NCBI GenBank assembly: GCA_946188395.1
Contig: CAMHUU010000008.1
Coordinates: forward strand, 1 to 64,000
Reading direction: 5' to 3'
DNA: 64,000 nt
From: an uncultured Prevotellaceae bacterium
GTDB lineage: Bacteria > Bacteroidota > Bacteroidia > Bacteroidales > Bacteroidaceae
In this document: piece by piece, positions 1-7,722 of the stretch
Layout: the number at the start of each line of letters is the position of its first letter
How positions within the stretch are numbered: the first letter of the stretch is position 1
Notes under the pieces: generated by a model
The model's database searches: none
What the model was told of the DNA's origin: nothing
The model's input: the letters and a program-made list of their open reading frames with translations, nothing else
Program-made: the position numbers and the translations under genes

Positions 1-982
1 CCTTGATGATCTGCAGGTCGCGGAAATAACCCACGGGCAGGTTGTTCATGATGAGGGTCACCTGCTGGGGCAGTGCCTGCAGCTTGTTGCACTTGGCACG
101 GATGAGTTCGAAGACATCGGGATTCTTCTTGTGGGGCATGATGCTAGAACCCGTAGTACACTCTTTAGGCAAACGAACAAACGAGAAGTTCTGCGAGTTG
201 AACAGGCAAGCATCGAAGGCCATCTTTGCCAGTGTGCCGGCAATGGTGGCAATGGCGAACCCCACGTTGCGCTCGGTCTTGCCACGTCCCATCTGGGCAT
301 ACACCACGTTATAGTCCATCGAGTCGAAACCCAACAAATCGGTGGTCATCTGGCGGTTCAAGGGAAACGATGAGCCATATCCGGCAGCTGAACCCAGAGG
401 ATTGCGGTTGGTCATCTTGTAGGCCGCCTGCAGGAATAGCATGTCATCCGTAAGCGACTCAGCATAGGCACCAAACCACAGTCCGAAGCTGGACGGCATA
501 GCGACCTGCAGGTGCGTATAGCCCGGCATGAGGACATCCTTGTACTGGTTGCTTTTCTGGATAAGTTCGTCGAACAGCACTTTTACACAATCGGCAATTT
601 CCATGAGTTCGTGGCGGGTGAAGAGCTTCAGGTCGACGAGTACCTGATCGTTGCGCGAACGGCCAGAATGGATTTTCTTGCCCATATCGCCCAAACGGCG
701 TGTCAGCATGAGTTCCACCTGCGAGTGGACATCCTCGACGCCCTCCTCGATGACGAATTCGCCGCGTTCGCAGACGGCGTAGATGTTTTTGAGTTCCGCC
801 AGAAGCAGAGGTAGTTCGTCCTTGCCAATCAGTCCGATGCTCTCGAGCATGGTGATATGAGCCATCGAGCCCAGCACGTCGTATTTGGCCAGATAAAGGT
901 CCATCTCGCGATCGCGACCTATGGTGAAGCGCTCAATCTCGGCATTCACCTCGAAGTTCTTTTCCCACAACTTGTTTGCCAT
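1..982 (-). CDS. argH: Argininosuccinate lyase (partial, C-terminus beyond window)
   Basis: Cytosolic enzyme that splits argininosuccinate into arginine and fumarate, the last step of arginine synthesis. The reading frame starts at the ATG at 982 (protein begins MANKLWEKNFEVNAEIERF) and stays open to base 1, about 327 residues. It contains the family motif HSGRSRNDQV and the fumarase/aspartase-superfamily signature GSSIMPHKKNPD (bases about 118-155), whose first serines lie in the catalytic loop. It is the last visible gene of a minus-strand operon (HisC-like, CDP-alcohol transferase, flippase-like, pyrE, SRPBCC, argH). The gap to the preceding gene is about 40 nt and consists of an 8-nt tandem repeat. 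Other arginine genes lie in a separate operon at 20.6-28.2 kb. Confidence 0.95.
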   Translation of the reverse strand, partial: MANKLWEKNFEVNAEIERFTIGRDREMDLYLAKYDVLGSMAHITMLESIGLIGKDELPLLLAELKNIYAVCERGEFVIEEGVEDVHSQVELMLTRRLGDMGKKIHSGRSRNDQVLVDLKLFTRHELMEIADCVKVLFDELIQKSNQYKDVLMPGYTHLQVAMPSSFGLWFGAYAESLTDDMLFLQAAYKMTNRNPLGSAAGYGSSFPLNRQMTTDLLGFDSMDYNVVYAQMGRGKTERNVGFAIATIAGTLAKMAFDACLFNSQNFSFVRLPKECTTGSSIMPHKKNPDVFELIRAKCNKLQALPQQVTLIMNNLPVGYFRDLQIIK

Positions 983-990
983 TGTTTTCT

Positions 991-1030
991 AATATTTCGT
1001 TATAACGTAATACCGTTATTCCGTTATACA
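991..1030. repeat. 8-nt tandem repeat array, five units
   Basis: Five degenerate octamers (aatatttc, gttataac, gtaatacc, gttattcc, gttataca) fill the gap between argH and the SRPBCC gene and run over the SRPBCC stop codon. Member of the octamer class seen at nine places in this window. Confidence 0.8.
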
Positions 1031-1437
1031 TAAGGAATTTGAGCCAAAGCGTCGGCGATTTTCTCGACGCCATCCTGAAGGGGACCTGCCACCATGCCTT
1101 TCAGCATGAAGGGGATGTCGGCCTGGACGGTAACCTTCATCTTGCTGGTCTCGGCAGTGACGGGCAGCACCTGAATCCATAGGTTAAAGGGCACGGGCGA
1201 CTGCTCGGACTCGAATTTGACACAACGGTTCTCTTCGCGCTCGATGATGTGCAACTTGATTGTGCCCACAGGAGCAGCACTGACTTCTACTGAGTCACTA
1301 TCGAACTTGAAGTCCTGCAGTTTGTCAGCAGGCACGCGGTCGCGAACACGCTCCAAGTTACTCAGGTCGCTGATATTGCGATAAACAGCCTCAACGGGAT
1401 AATTGATGGGCTTGATGCTACTTTCGAATTTGGTCAT
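1024..1437 (-). CDS. SRPBCC (START/polyketide-cyclase fold) small protein
   Basis: A 137-residue soluble protein without signal peptide or membrane segment. The opening pattern (ESSIKPINYPVEAVYRNISD, then a long beta-rich body ending in an amphipathic helix MVAGPLQDGVEKIADALAQI) is that of the SRPBCC helix-grip fold that binds hydrophobic ligands. Fold assignment is from pattern recognition and no ligand or reaction can be read from the sequence. It lies between pyrE and argH in a minus-strand operon, with 38 nt before it and about 40 nt after it, both repeat-filled. Similar small SRPBCC genes next to pyrE are common in Bacteroidales, to my recollection. The function of the association is not known to me. 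Confidence 0.75.
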   Translation of the reverse strand: MTKFESSIKPINYPVEAVYRNISDLSNLERVRDRVPADKLQDFKFDSDSVEVSAAPVGTIKLHIIEREENRCVKFESEQSPVPFNLWIQVLPVTAETSKMKVTVQADIPFMLKGMVAGPLQDGVEKIADALAQIPYV

Positions 1438-1441
1438 CTCA

Positions 1442-1475
1442 GTAATTTACTATTTGACGATTTACAATTTACTAT
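1442..1475. repeat. 8-nt degenerate tandem repeat, about four units
   Basis: The gap between pyrE and the SRPBCC gene reads as degenerate octamers (taatttac, tatttgac, gatttaca, atttacta). The period is less perfect than in the other octamer arrays. Confidence 0.6.
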
Positions 1476-2108
1476 TTATATTCCCCAGACGGACGGGTCT
1501 TTGCGCCATTCCTTCAGCACCTCGATGTCGGAGGGCTTGATGTAGCCCGTCTCGGCAGCCTGCTCGAGGACGGCATTATAGTCGCTGAGAGTAACGAGAC
1601 GGACACCAGCCTCACGGAAGGCCTCTTCAGCAACAGGGAAGCCATAGGTGAACGATGCCACCATGCCGATAACCTCGACGCCATATTCGCGCAAGGCAGC
1701 TACAGCTTTCAGACTAGAGCCACCCGTCGAGATAAGATCCTCGACGACAATCACCTTGGCACCTTTCTTCAGCTCGCCTTCCACTTGATTGCCCATGCCG
1801 TGATCTTTTGGCTTTGGACGAACGTAGGCGTAGGGCAGTCCCAGTTCGTCGGCCACCAATGCGCCCTGTGCGATGGCTCCTGTTGCCACACCGGCTACCG
1901 CCTCGGCCTCAGGGAAGTGCTGCTGAATGGCGTGACAGAGTTCGAGTTTGACAAACGAGCGGACATCGGCAAACCCCAGCGTCTTGCGGTTGTCCGTATA
2001 GATGGGCGACTTCCAGCCGCTGGCCCATGTGAAGGGCTCGTTGGGCTGTAACTTGATGGCTTTGATATCCATCAGTTTTTGAGCAAACAGTTTTTTGATA
2101 GCATCCAT
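1476..2108 (-). CDS. pyrE: Orotate phosphoribosyltransferase
   Basis: Transfers phosphoribosyl from PRPP to orotate to make OMP, in de novo pyrimidine synthesis. The 210-residue length is typical. The PRPP-binding loop VIVVEDLISTGGSS lies at about residues 117-131, and the KPKDHG segment typical of the dimer active site precedes it. I chose the ATG at 2108 (MDAIKKLFAQ). The upstream TTG at 2117 would add only three residues. It follows the flippase-like gene by 21 nt in the same minus-strand operon and precedes the SRPBCC gene. Confidence 0.96.
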   Translation of the reverse strand: MDAIKKLFAQKLMDIKAIKLQPNEPFTWASGWKSPIYTDNRKTLGFADVRSFVKLELCHAIQQHFPEAEAVAGVATGAIAQGALVADELGLPYAYVRPKPKDHGMGNQVEGELKKGAKVIVVEDLISTGGSSLKAVAALREYGVEVIGMVASFTYGFPVAEEAFREAGVRLVTLSDYNAVLEQAAETGYIKPSDIEVLKEWRKDPSVWGI

Positions 2109-2129
2109 ATATCTCAATCTATTTTTAGT

Positions 2130-3185
2130 TTATTTCAGTTTCATGAGGAGTATGCCCACGAGAATCCAAATGATTTCACGGACACGACAGATGATACTCA
2201 CAAAGATTCCAAGAGCTGCCGAGAGTCCCAAGGCAGCAATGGAAAGTACGAAGCCACCCTCCTGCACGCCAATCTGCATGGGCAGGAAGCCGATGAGGTT
2301 GGCAAAGAGTGTGGTGAACGCGACAATTAGTATAGAGTGGAGGAAGGTCAGCGACAATCCATCAAAACCCCCGCCACAATCAATACCGAAGAGCAACAGC
2401 ATGAACATAACCTCAGAACTCTGTACGACACGTGAGAAATACTCGAGTACCAGACTCTTGTAGAACGCCTTCGTGTCCTGGCTGTAGAGGGCGGCAATCT
2501 GCTGGTCGATATTCTGGATGGATTCCGAATGACGTGCCCAGAACTTCAATGTCCACCGTTTCAATCCGGGAATTCTGCTCACCACGCCCAACACATATTT
2601 CACGAGCCCCTTGCGATAGCCCTGCGAAAACAGGTAGAAGAAAAAGAGACAGAACACGACGATAATGCCGAGGGTAGTGCCAATAACGGTGTTGATGGGC
2701 AAATCGCCAATGAGCACAAGTCCCAGATAGATGAAGATACTGAGGAACCAGAACCAGAAGTGAGCAAAGAAATGCATCATGGCATAGAGGATGACGCTGG
2801 ACGTGGCATGTTGCTGGTCGATGTCTTTCGACAATTCCATGATGCGGTAAGGTTCGCCGCCCAATCCACCGACGGGAGTGGCGTAGTTCAAGGCGTAACC
2901 CGTAATGGTCAATCGGTAAATACGCCAGAAGAAGCGATGACTGGCCAATTTACGATGTACCATTTCTTCTTTGCAGTTGCCCAGGATGATGGCTCGCCAT
3001 GCCAATGCGTTGAGACCGTAAACGATGAACCACACGCCGATGATGGGTACCAGCCAGTAGCCAGCGTGACAAATGTGCTCCCAGAGTTCGACGAAACTGA
3101 CGTCGAAGGTCAGCAACATCACCACGACAGCGGCAATGCCCAGGAAGAAAAACAGGTTATTCAGTCGTTGTTTAGTCCACGTCAT
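2130..3185 (-). CDS. Flippase-like integral membrane protein (LPG synthase TM-domain / YbhN family)
   Basis: A 351-residue polytopic inner-membrane protein with about eight hydrophobic segments. It contains the conserved stretch GYALNYATPVGGLGGEPYR, which corresponds to the 'TP.G..GE..R' core of the lysylphosphatidylglycerol synthase transmembrane region (UPF0104) family, and a C-terminal GFLPMQIGVQEGG segment typical of it. No cytoplasmic aminoacyl-transferase domain follows, so it is unlikely to be a full MprF-type synthase. It begins 18 nt after the CDP-alcohol phosphatidyltransferase gene, which itself overlaps a HisC-like aminotransferase. I infer that the three act on one lipid or lipid-linked product, with this protein as the translocator. 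The substrate is not evident. Confidence 0.8.
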   Translation of the reverse strand: MTWTKQRLNNLFFFLGIAAVVVMLLTFDVSFVELWEHICHAGYWLVPIIGVWFIVYGLNALAWRAIILGNCKEEMVHRKLASHRFFWRIYRLTITGYALNYATPVGGLGGEPYRIMELSKDIDQQHATSSVILYAMMHFFAHFWFWFLSIFIYLGLVLIGDLPINTVIGTTLGIIVVFCLFFFYLFSQGYRKGLVKYVLGVVSRIPGLKRWTLKFWARHSESIQNIDQQIAALYSQDTKAFYKSLVLEYFSRVVQSSEVMFMLLLFGIDCGGGFDGLSLTFLHSILIVAFTTLFANLIGFLPMQIGVQEGGFVLSIAALGLSAALGIFVSIICRVREIIWILVGILLMKLK

Positions 3186-3203
3186 CCAGTTGAACTTTGG
3201 GGG

Positions 3204-4187
3204 TTACAGGCTATCGACTATTTTCTTGCAGAAATTCTCGTGACGGCGGTTGACATAGAGGTAGAGCAGTCCCATGCCCACAATCTCCCAAAGGAAATTC
3301 ATGACGGGAACGTCGAGCAAGCAGAACAGGAAGAGCCAGAAGGAGCGGAAATTGAAAGTCAGCAGTCCGTTCCAGAAGATGACGGGCAGCGACTTGTCGT
3401 GGAACTCCTTGCGGATGTTCTCAGGGATATTCTCCGTTGCGCCGAACTTTTCGCGCAGCTTCTGCATCAGGCGTTGGAACTGGGGAGTTACCTTCTCCTG
3501 TTTCTTCGTGTAGTCGATGTACGACTTCTGGAAGTAACGCTCCGCCCACTGGTGGGTCTCGGGTGTCATCTGATCGTAGATTTCCTGCTGGCGCTTGGAA
3601 TTGTCGAGCTCGGAGCCCTTCTCGCCCTTCAGGAAGAACAGGTGCACCTGAATGTAGTAGTCGGCCAGACGCTGTTGTCCGGCCAATCCTGCTATGCCCG
3701 AGATGATGCCCAGCACGTAGACGATAACGGTGGCAATAATAGTATTCTCCGGAGTATTCTCAATGCCCAACCATGCGAACTCGATATCGTGGTGCAAGTA
3801 GAAACGATAGACCAACGCATGGTAGATGGGAATGAACCAGGCAAAGCCTGCCACACCGTCGAGGATGCGTCCCATGCGGCTCTTCTTACCCGTCATACGA
3901 GCCAGCTGTCCGTCGGTACAGTCGAAGATGTCGGCAATCATCAACAGGATGATGGCAACAATGTTCATCATGAGTCCCCACGTGCCACTATAGTAGAAGC
4001 TGCCACAGGCAAAGAAGAAGGCACTGGCAGCACCGATAATCATCGACCAAATGGTGACGGTGTTGGGATGGATGTCGAACTTGTCGAAAGCCAGTGCACA
4101 ATAATAGCAGAAGGGACGGATGACATGGAGGTCAAGCCAGTCTTCCGTCTCTGATGATTTAAGGGTTGCTGAAAAGTTCTTATCCAT
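3204..4187 (-). CDS. CDP-alcohol phosphatidyltransferase family protein with altered active-site motif
   Basis: A 327-residue membrane protein of the family that joins a CDP-activated lipid or headgroup to an alcohol. The family motif D-x2-D-G-x2-A-R-x8-G-x3-D-x3-D is recognisable at D89, D92-G93, A96-R97, G106 and D110, but the last position, the residue usually described as the catalytic base, is Gly114 (local sequence GRILDGVAGF). A soluble, charged stretch of about 80 residues (about 185-265) separates two hydrophobic regions, which is long for the family. The start codon at 4187 overlaps the HisC-like gene by 8 nt, so the two are translationally coupled. It may be a divergent subfamily with a shifted base, or catalytically changed. 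Confidence 0.82.
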   Translation of the reverse strand: MDKNFSATLKSSETEDWLDLHVIRPFCYYCALAFDKFDIHPNTVTIWSMIIGAASAFFFACGSFYYSGTWGLMMNIVAIILLMIADIFDCTDGQLARMTGKKSRMGRILDGVAGFAWFIPIYHALVYRFYLHHDIEFAWLGIENTPENTIIATVIVYVLGIISGIAGLAGQQRLADYYIQVHLFFLKGEKGSELDNSKRQQEIYDQMTPETHQWAERYFQKSYIDYTKKQEKVTPQFQRLMQKLREKFGATENIPENIRKEFHDKSLPVIFWNGLLTFNFRSFWLFLFCLLDVPVMNFLWEIVGMGLLYLYVNRRHENFCKKIVDSL

Positions 4188-5226
4188 TTTTCACCTCTTG
4201 ATAGATGCGCTTGATGGTGTCGCAAACCACCTGTGTCTGTTCCTTACGGCCCAGCGTGATGCGCAGGCACGACTCCAGGCCCTTGTCGCCCATGAACTTA
4301 ATCTTGTAGTCCTGCACCTTCAGGGCTTCCATCAAGGCATCCTTGATCTCCAGCGGATACTTGATGAGGATGAAGTTAGCCACTGACTTATAAACCTTGA
4401 AACCGGGCAGGCAGTCGAGTTCCTTCTTGTACAACTGACGTCCCCACTCCATATCATCAGCCACCTGACGATAGTGGTCGTTGCTGTCGAGTGCAGCCAG
4501 CGCCACAGCCTCAGAGAAACGGTTGTAGCCCAGATACTTATTGACATAACTCAGGAACTGGTCGTGACCCTTTCCGATGAATCCAAAACCACAGCGCAGA
4601 CCAGGCAGTCCGTAGAACTTCGACAGGGTGCGCGAGATGATGAGGTTGTTGTATTTCTCGATCAGCGGAGCGATATAGGCCGTGTCCGTCGAGATGAAGC
4701 TGGCATAAGCCTCGTCGATGAGTACCATCGTGTCAGAGGGGATATTCTCCATGATGCGGCCAATCTCTTCAGGAGTCAGACCATTACCCGTGGGGTTGTT
4801 GGGCGAAGCGAGCAACAGCATGCGGGGATGTACGCGATTGGTGTATTCTATGACCTCGGCAACATCGTAGGCAAAGGTGTCCTCCTGTTCGTGCAGGGGA
4901 TACATCTCGAACACGCCGTCGCACTCGCTGGCTACACGATTGTAGTACCACCACGAGAACTCGGGGATGAGGATTTTTTTGTTATCACCCTTGCTCAGGA
5001 AATAATGGATGGAGTTCTTCAGCATATCCTCGCCACCGTAGGTCAGCAGCACTTGCTCCTCGGGAACACCGTAAATCTCGCTGACACGTACACTGATTAC
5101 ACTCTTTTTACCCTGGTCGTAGATACGGGTGTAGAAACAGAGATCCTTCGGATTGAAGTTTTTCACAGCGTCAAGCACTTTCTGGCTTGGCTCGAAATTA
5201 AATTCGTTTCTATCAAGATAATTCAT
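4180..5226 (-). CDS. HisC-like PLP-dependent class I/II aminotransferase or decarboxylase
   Basis: A 348-residue fold-type I PLP enzyme. Visible cofactor residues are the SPNNPTG loop (141-147), Asp171 in the LIDEAY motif, the Schiff-base Lys203 in SRTLSKFYGLPG and Arg211. The closest families are histidinol-phosphate aminotransferase and CobD-type threonine-phosphate decarboxylase. Here it heads an operon with a CDP-alcohol phosphatidyltransferase (8-nt overlap) and a flippase-like protein, and no other his genes are visible. A role in making an amino-alcohol or amino-phosphonate headgroup is therefore an alternative to histidine synthesis. Two tandem promoter-like sites precede it at 5257-5287 and 5340-5369. 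Confidence 0.8.
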   Translation of the reverse strand: MNYLDRNEFNFEPSQKVLDAVKNFNPKDLCFYTRIYDQGKKSVISVRVSEIYGVPEEQVLLTYGGEDMLKNSIHYFLSKGDNKKILIPEFSWWYYNRVASECDGVFEMYPLHEQEDTFAYDVAEVIEYTNRVHPRMLLLASPNNPTGNGLTPEEIGRIMENIPSDTMVLIDEAYASFISTDTAYIAPLIEKYNNLIISRTLSKFYGLPGLRCGFGFIGKGHDQFLSYVNKYLGYNRFSEAVALAALDSNDHYRQVADDMEWGRQLYKKELDCLPGFKVYKSVANFILIKYPLEIKDALMEALKVQDYKIKFMGDKGLESCLRITLGRKEQTQVVCDTIKRIYQEVKNG

Positions 5227-5256
5227 TTTCTTCTTATTTTGTTACTTTACAGCCTG

Positions 5257-5287
5257 CAAAGGTACGAATAAGTGAGCAAAAAACAAA
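5257..5287 (-). promoter_or_regulatory. Promoter (proximal copy) for the HisC-like/pyrE/argH operon
   Basis: Read on the minus strand: TACCTTTG (5264-5257) with TTTG (5287-5284) 19 nt upstream, matching the Bacteroidota -7/-33 consensus. It lies about 30 nt before the start codon. Confidence 0.7.
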
Positions 5288-5339
5288 AGGAATAAACTTT
5301 TTTTTTGTATTTTCGAGCGAAAGTGCCTTCGAGCTTGCT

Positions 5340-5369
5340 CAAAGGTACGAAAAGTGAGCAAAAAATCAA
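5340..5369 (-). promoter_or_regulatory. Second, duplicated promoter copy for the same operon
   Basis: On the minus strand TACCTTTG (5347-5340) with TTG (5369-5367) 19 nt upstream. The surrounding 30-40 nt closely match those of the promoter at 5257 (shared aaaggtacga and agtgagcaaaaaa), an 83-nt offset direct repeat. Confidence 0.6.
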
Positions 5370-5405
5370 GAGAATTGGCTTTTTTTTGCTTTTTCTCTTA
5401 ATACA

Positions 5406-5437
5406 TTTGCTCAATTGGATAAAAAAGTGTACTTTTG
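5406..5437 (+). promoter_or_regulatory. Promoter of the iorAB arylacetate operon
   Basis: TTTG (5406-5409), 20-nt spacer, TACTTTTG (5430-5437). It lies 40 nt before the iorA ATG. Confidence 0.75.
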
Positions 5438-5476
5438 CAACCTAAACGAGCGAAAATATAACAAAATGACACAAAT

Positions 5477-7084
5477 ATGGCAAAAAAACTATTATTAGGA
5501 GACGAAGCAATTGCCTTAGGAGCCATCCATGCCGGTCTTTCTGGTGTGTATGCCTATCCTGGCACGCCGTCGACCGAGATTACTGAGTTCATTCAGGGCA
5601 ATGCCCTCGCGAAGGAACGTGGCATTCACAGCCGCTGGAGTACTAACGAGAAGACGGCTATGGAAGCAGCGCTGGGTATGTCGTTTATGGGCAAGCGCGC
5701 CTTGGTGTGTATGAAGCATGTAGGACTAAACGTCTGCGCTGATCCGTTTGTGAACAGCGGTATGACAGGTGTCAACGGTGGTGTCATCGTGTTAGTAGCC
5801 GACGACCCGTCGATGCACTCCTCTCAGGACGAACAGGATTCTCGCTTCTACGGCAAATTCGCTATGATTCCTACGTTCGAACCGTCGAACCAGCAGGAGG
5901 CCTACAACATGGTAGAGTCCGCTTTCGAATATTCTGAGCAACAGAAGTTGCCCGTGCTGATGCGTGTCACCACCCGCATGGCTCATAGCCGTGCTGTGGT
6001 GGAAGTGAAGGACGAGGCCCGTCAGCAGAACGAGCTGAACTACAACGCAGTAGCAGCCAACTGGGTTTTGCTGCCTGCCAACGCCCGCAAGCGTAACGAC
6101 GTGGTAACTGCCCAACAGGCTCAGCTTGAGGACGATGCCGCTAAGTCCACCTATAACATCTATTGCGAGGGTCAGGACAAGTCGCTGGGTATCATTGCCA
6201 GCGGTATTGGCTTTAACTATGTCAACGAGTGTTTCCCACAGGGAAGCCCCTACCCAATCCTGAAGATTTCGCAGTATCCGTTGCCTAAGAAACTGGTGCG
6301 CCGTATGCTGGACGAGTGTGACAAGGTACTCGTAGTTGAGGAAGGCCAGCCATTTATCGAGGACATTGTTCGTGGTGTCAACGAGAGCCAGAACATCAAA
6401 GGTAAGCTCGACGGCACATTGCCCCGTACGGGTGAACTGAATCCAGATATCGTAAAAAAGGCATTGGGCATGAAAATTGACGACTGTTTTGATCCCTGTG
6501 CCGACGTGGCTCCCCGTCCTCCTGCACTGTGTCAGGGTTGTGGTCACCGCGACGTGTATGCAGCCTTGAACGAGGTGTTGAAAGATTACGAGAATCCCCG
6601 TGTTTTCGGCGATATCGGTTGCTATACGCTGGGCTTCCTGCCTCCGTTCCGCGCCATTCACTCGTGTGTTGATATGGGTGCATCGATCACCATGGCCAAG
6701 GGTGCTGCCGACGCTGGTCAGTGGCCTGCTGTTGCCATCATCGGCGACTCGACCTTTACTCATAGCGGTATGACGGGTCTGCTCGACGCCATTAACGAGA
6801 ATGCCAACATCACCGTCATTATCAGCGATAACCTGACAACGGGTATGACGGGTGGTCAGGACTCTGCAGGTACCAATAAGTTCGAGGCCATCTGTCGTGG
6901 TTTGGGACTGAGCGACGAACACCTGAAGGTCGTTGTCCCTCTGCCGAAGAACATGCCCGAGATTACCCAGATGATTCGTGACGAGATTAACTACAAGGGT
7001 ACCAGCGTGATTATTCCGCGCCGTGAGTGCATGCAAACCCTGCAGCGTCACCTGAAGCAGAAGAAAGCGGCAGAAAAAAAGTAA
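5477..7084 (+). CDS. iorA: Indolepyruvate/arylpyruvate ferredoxin oxidoreductase, alpha subunit
   Basis: The thiamine-diphosphate subunit that oxidatively decarboxylates indolepyruvate and phenylpyruvate to aryl-acetyl-CoA with ferredoxin as electron acceptor. N-terminal pyruvate-ferredoxin-reductase domain (GDEAIALGAIHAG at 8-20, YPGTPSTE at 27-34), a transketolase-like middle, and the C-terminal TPP-binding domain with CQGCGHRD (about 352-359) and GDIGCYTLG (about 378-386). At 535 residues it is shorter than archaeal IorA of 600 or more. It stops after RREC and a lysine-rich tail, so the C-terminal double [4Fe-4S] ferredoxin domain is absent. First gene of an eight-gene operon. iorB follows after 27 nt of octamer repeat. 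Confidence 0.93.
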   Translation: MAKKLLLGDEAIALGAIHAGLSGVYAYPGTPSTEITEFIQGNALAKERGIHSRWSTNEKTAMEAALGMSFMGKRALVCMKHVGLNVCADPFVNSGMTGVNGGVIVLVADDPSMHSSQDEQDSRFYGKFAMIPTFEPSNQQEAYNMVESAFEYSEQQKLPVLMRVTTRMAHSRAVVEVKDEARQQNELNYNAVAANWVLLPANARKRNDVVTAQQAQLEDDAAKSTYNIYCEGQDKSLGIIASGIGFNYVNECFPQGSPYPILKISQYPLPKKLVRRMLDECDKVLVVEEGQPFIEDIVRGVNESQNIKGKLDGTLPRTGELNPDIVKKALGMKIDDCFDPCADVAPRPPALCQGCGHRDVYAALNEVLKDYENPRVFGDIGCYTLGFLPPFRAIHSCVDMGASITMAKGAADAGQWPAVAIIGDSTFTHSGMTGLLDAINENANITVIISDNLTTGMTGGQDSAGTNKFEAICRGLGLSDEHLKVVVPLPKNMPEITQMIRDEINYKGTSVIIPRRECMQTLQRHLKQKKAAEKK

Positions 7085-7111
7085 AAAGGTAAAAAAGTAA
7101 AAAGGTTAATC
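7081..7111. repeat. 8-nt tandem repeat array, four units
   Basis: Octamers gtaaaaag, gtaaaaaa, gtaaaaag and gttaatca span from the iorA stop codon to the iorB ATG, so the array is the whole intercistronic leader. Confidence 0.75.
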
Positions 7112-7684
7112 ATGAAAACAGATATTATATTGTGCGGTGTAGGAGGACAAGGCATCCTCTCGATCGCTACCATCATTGGCGAAGCCGCCATGAACGAGAA
7201 CCTATATATCAAGCAGGCCGAGGTACACGGCATGAGCCAGCGTGGTGGTGATGTACAGTCGAACCTGCGCATCTCGTCAGAGCCTATCCATAGCGACTTG
7301 ATTGCCAAGGGTAGTGCCGACGTCATCATCTCGATGGAACCCATGGAAGCTCTGCGCTATCTGCCCTTCCTGTCGAAGGAGGGTTGGATTATCACGTCGT
7401 CGACACCCTTCGTCAACATTCCCAACTATCCTGACATGGAGGTTATCAAGGCAGACTTGGCGAAGTTGCCCAATGTCATTACCATCGACATCGAACAGAT
7501 GGCCAAGGACAATGGCGTACCCCGTTCGGCTAATGTCATCCTGTTGGGCGCTGCCCAGAAGGCACTCGGCATTGAGTACGAGAAGTTGGAAGATGCCATC
7601 CGCCGTGTCTTCGGGCGCAAGGGCGAGGCCATCGTCGAGGCTAACATCAAGGCATTGGCCTTAGGCCGTGAGGCTCAGAAATAA
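7112..7684 (+). CDS. iorB: Indolepyruvate/arylpyruvate ferredoxin oxidoreductase, beta subunit
   Basis: A 190-residue gamma-domain-type subunit of the pyruvate-ferredoxin oxidoreductase superfamily that completes the IorAB enzyme. The GVGGQGIL motif at residues 7-14 and SQRGGDVQSNLRI (about 45-57) are hallmarks of this subunit. Its place directly behind iorA and ahead of an aminotransferase and two phenylacetate-CoA ligases fits a route: aromatic amino acid, arylpyruvate, arylacetyl-CoA, arylacetate plus ATP (or the reverse). Confidence 0.93.
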   Translation: MKTDIILCGVGGQGILSIATIIGEAAMNENLYIKQAEVHGMSQRGGDVQSNLRISSEPIHSDLIAKGSADVIISMEPMEALRYLPFLSKEGWIITSSTPFVNIPNYPDMEVIKADLAKLPNVITIDIEQMAKDNGVPRSANVILLGAAQKALGIEYEKLEDAIRRVFGRKGEAIVEANIKALALGREAQK

Positions 7685-7688
7685 TTTC

Positions 7689-7720
7689 GTAATAACGTTA
7701 TAACGTCATAACGAATCCAG
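7689..7720. repeat. 8-nt tandem repeat array, four units
   Basis: Octamers gtaataac, gttataac, gtcataac and gaatccag between iorB and the aminotransferase gene, ending 2 nt before the ATG. Confidence 0.8.
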
Positions 7721-7722
7721 AA

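Noticed and set aside
2529..4154. 541-residue open frame on the plus strand
   Set aside because: It is antisense to the flippase-like and CDP-alcohol transferase genes, has low-complexity composition (His/Glu/Val-rich) and no recognisable domain; a shadow of high-quality minus-strand genes.
5792..7051. 419-residue open frame on the minus strand
   Set aside because: Antisense to iorA, which has all family motifs.
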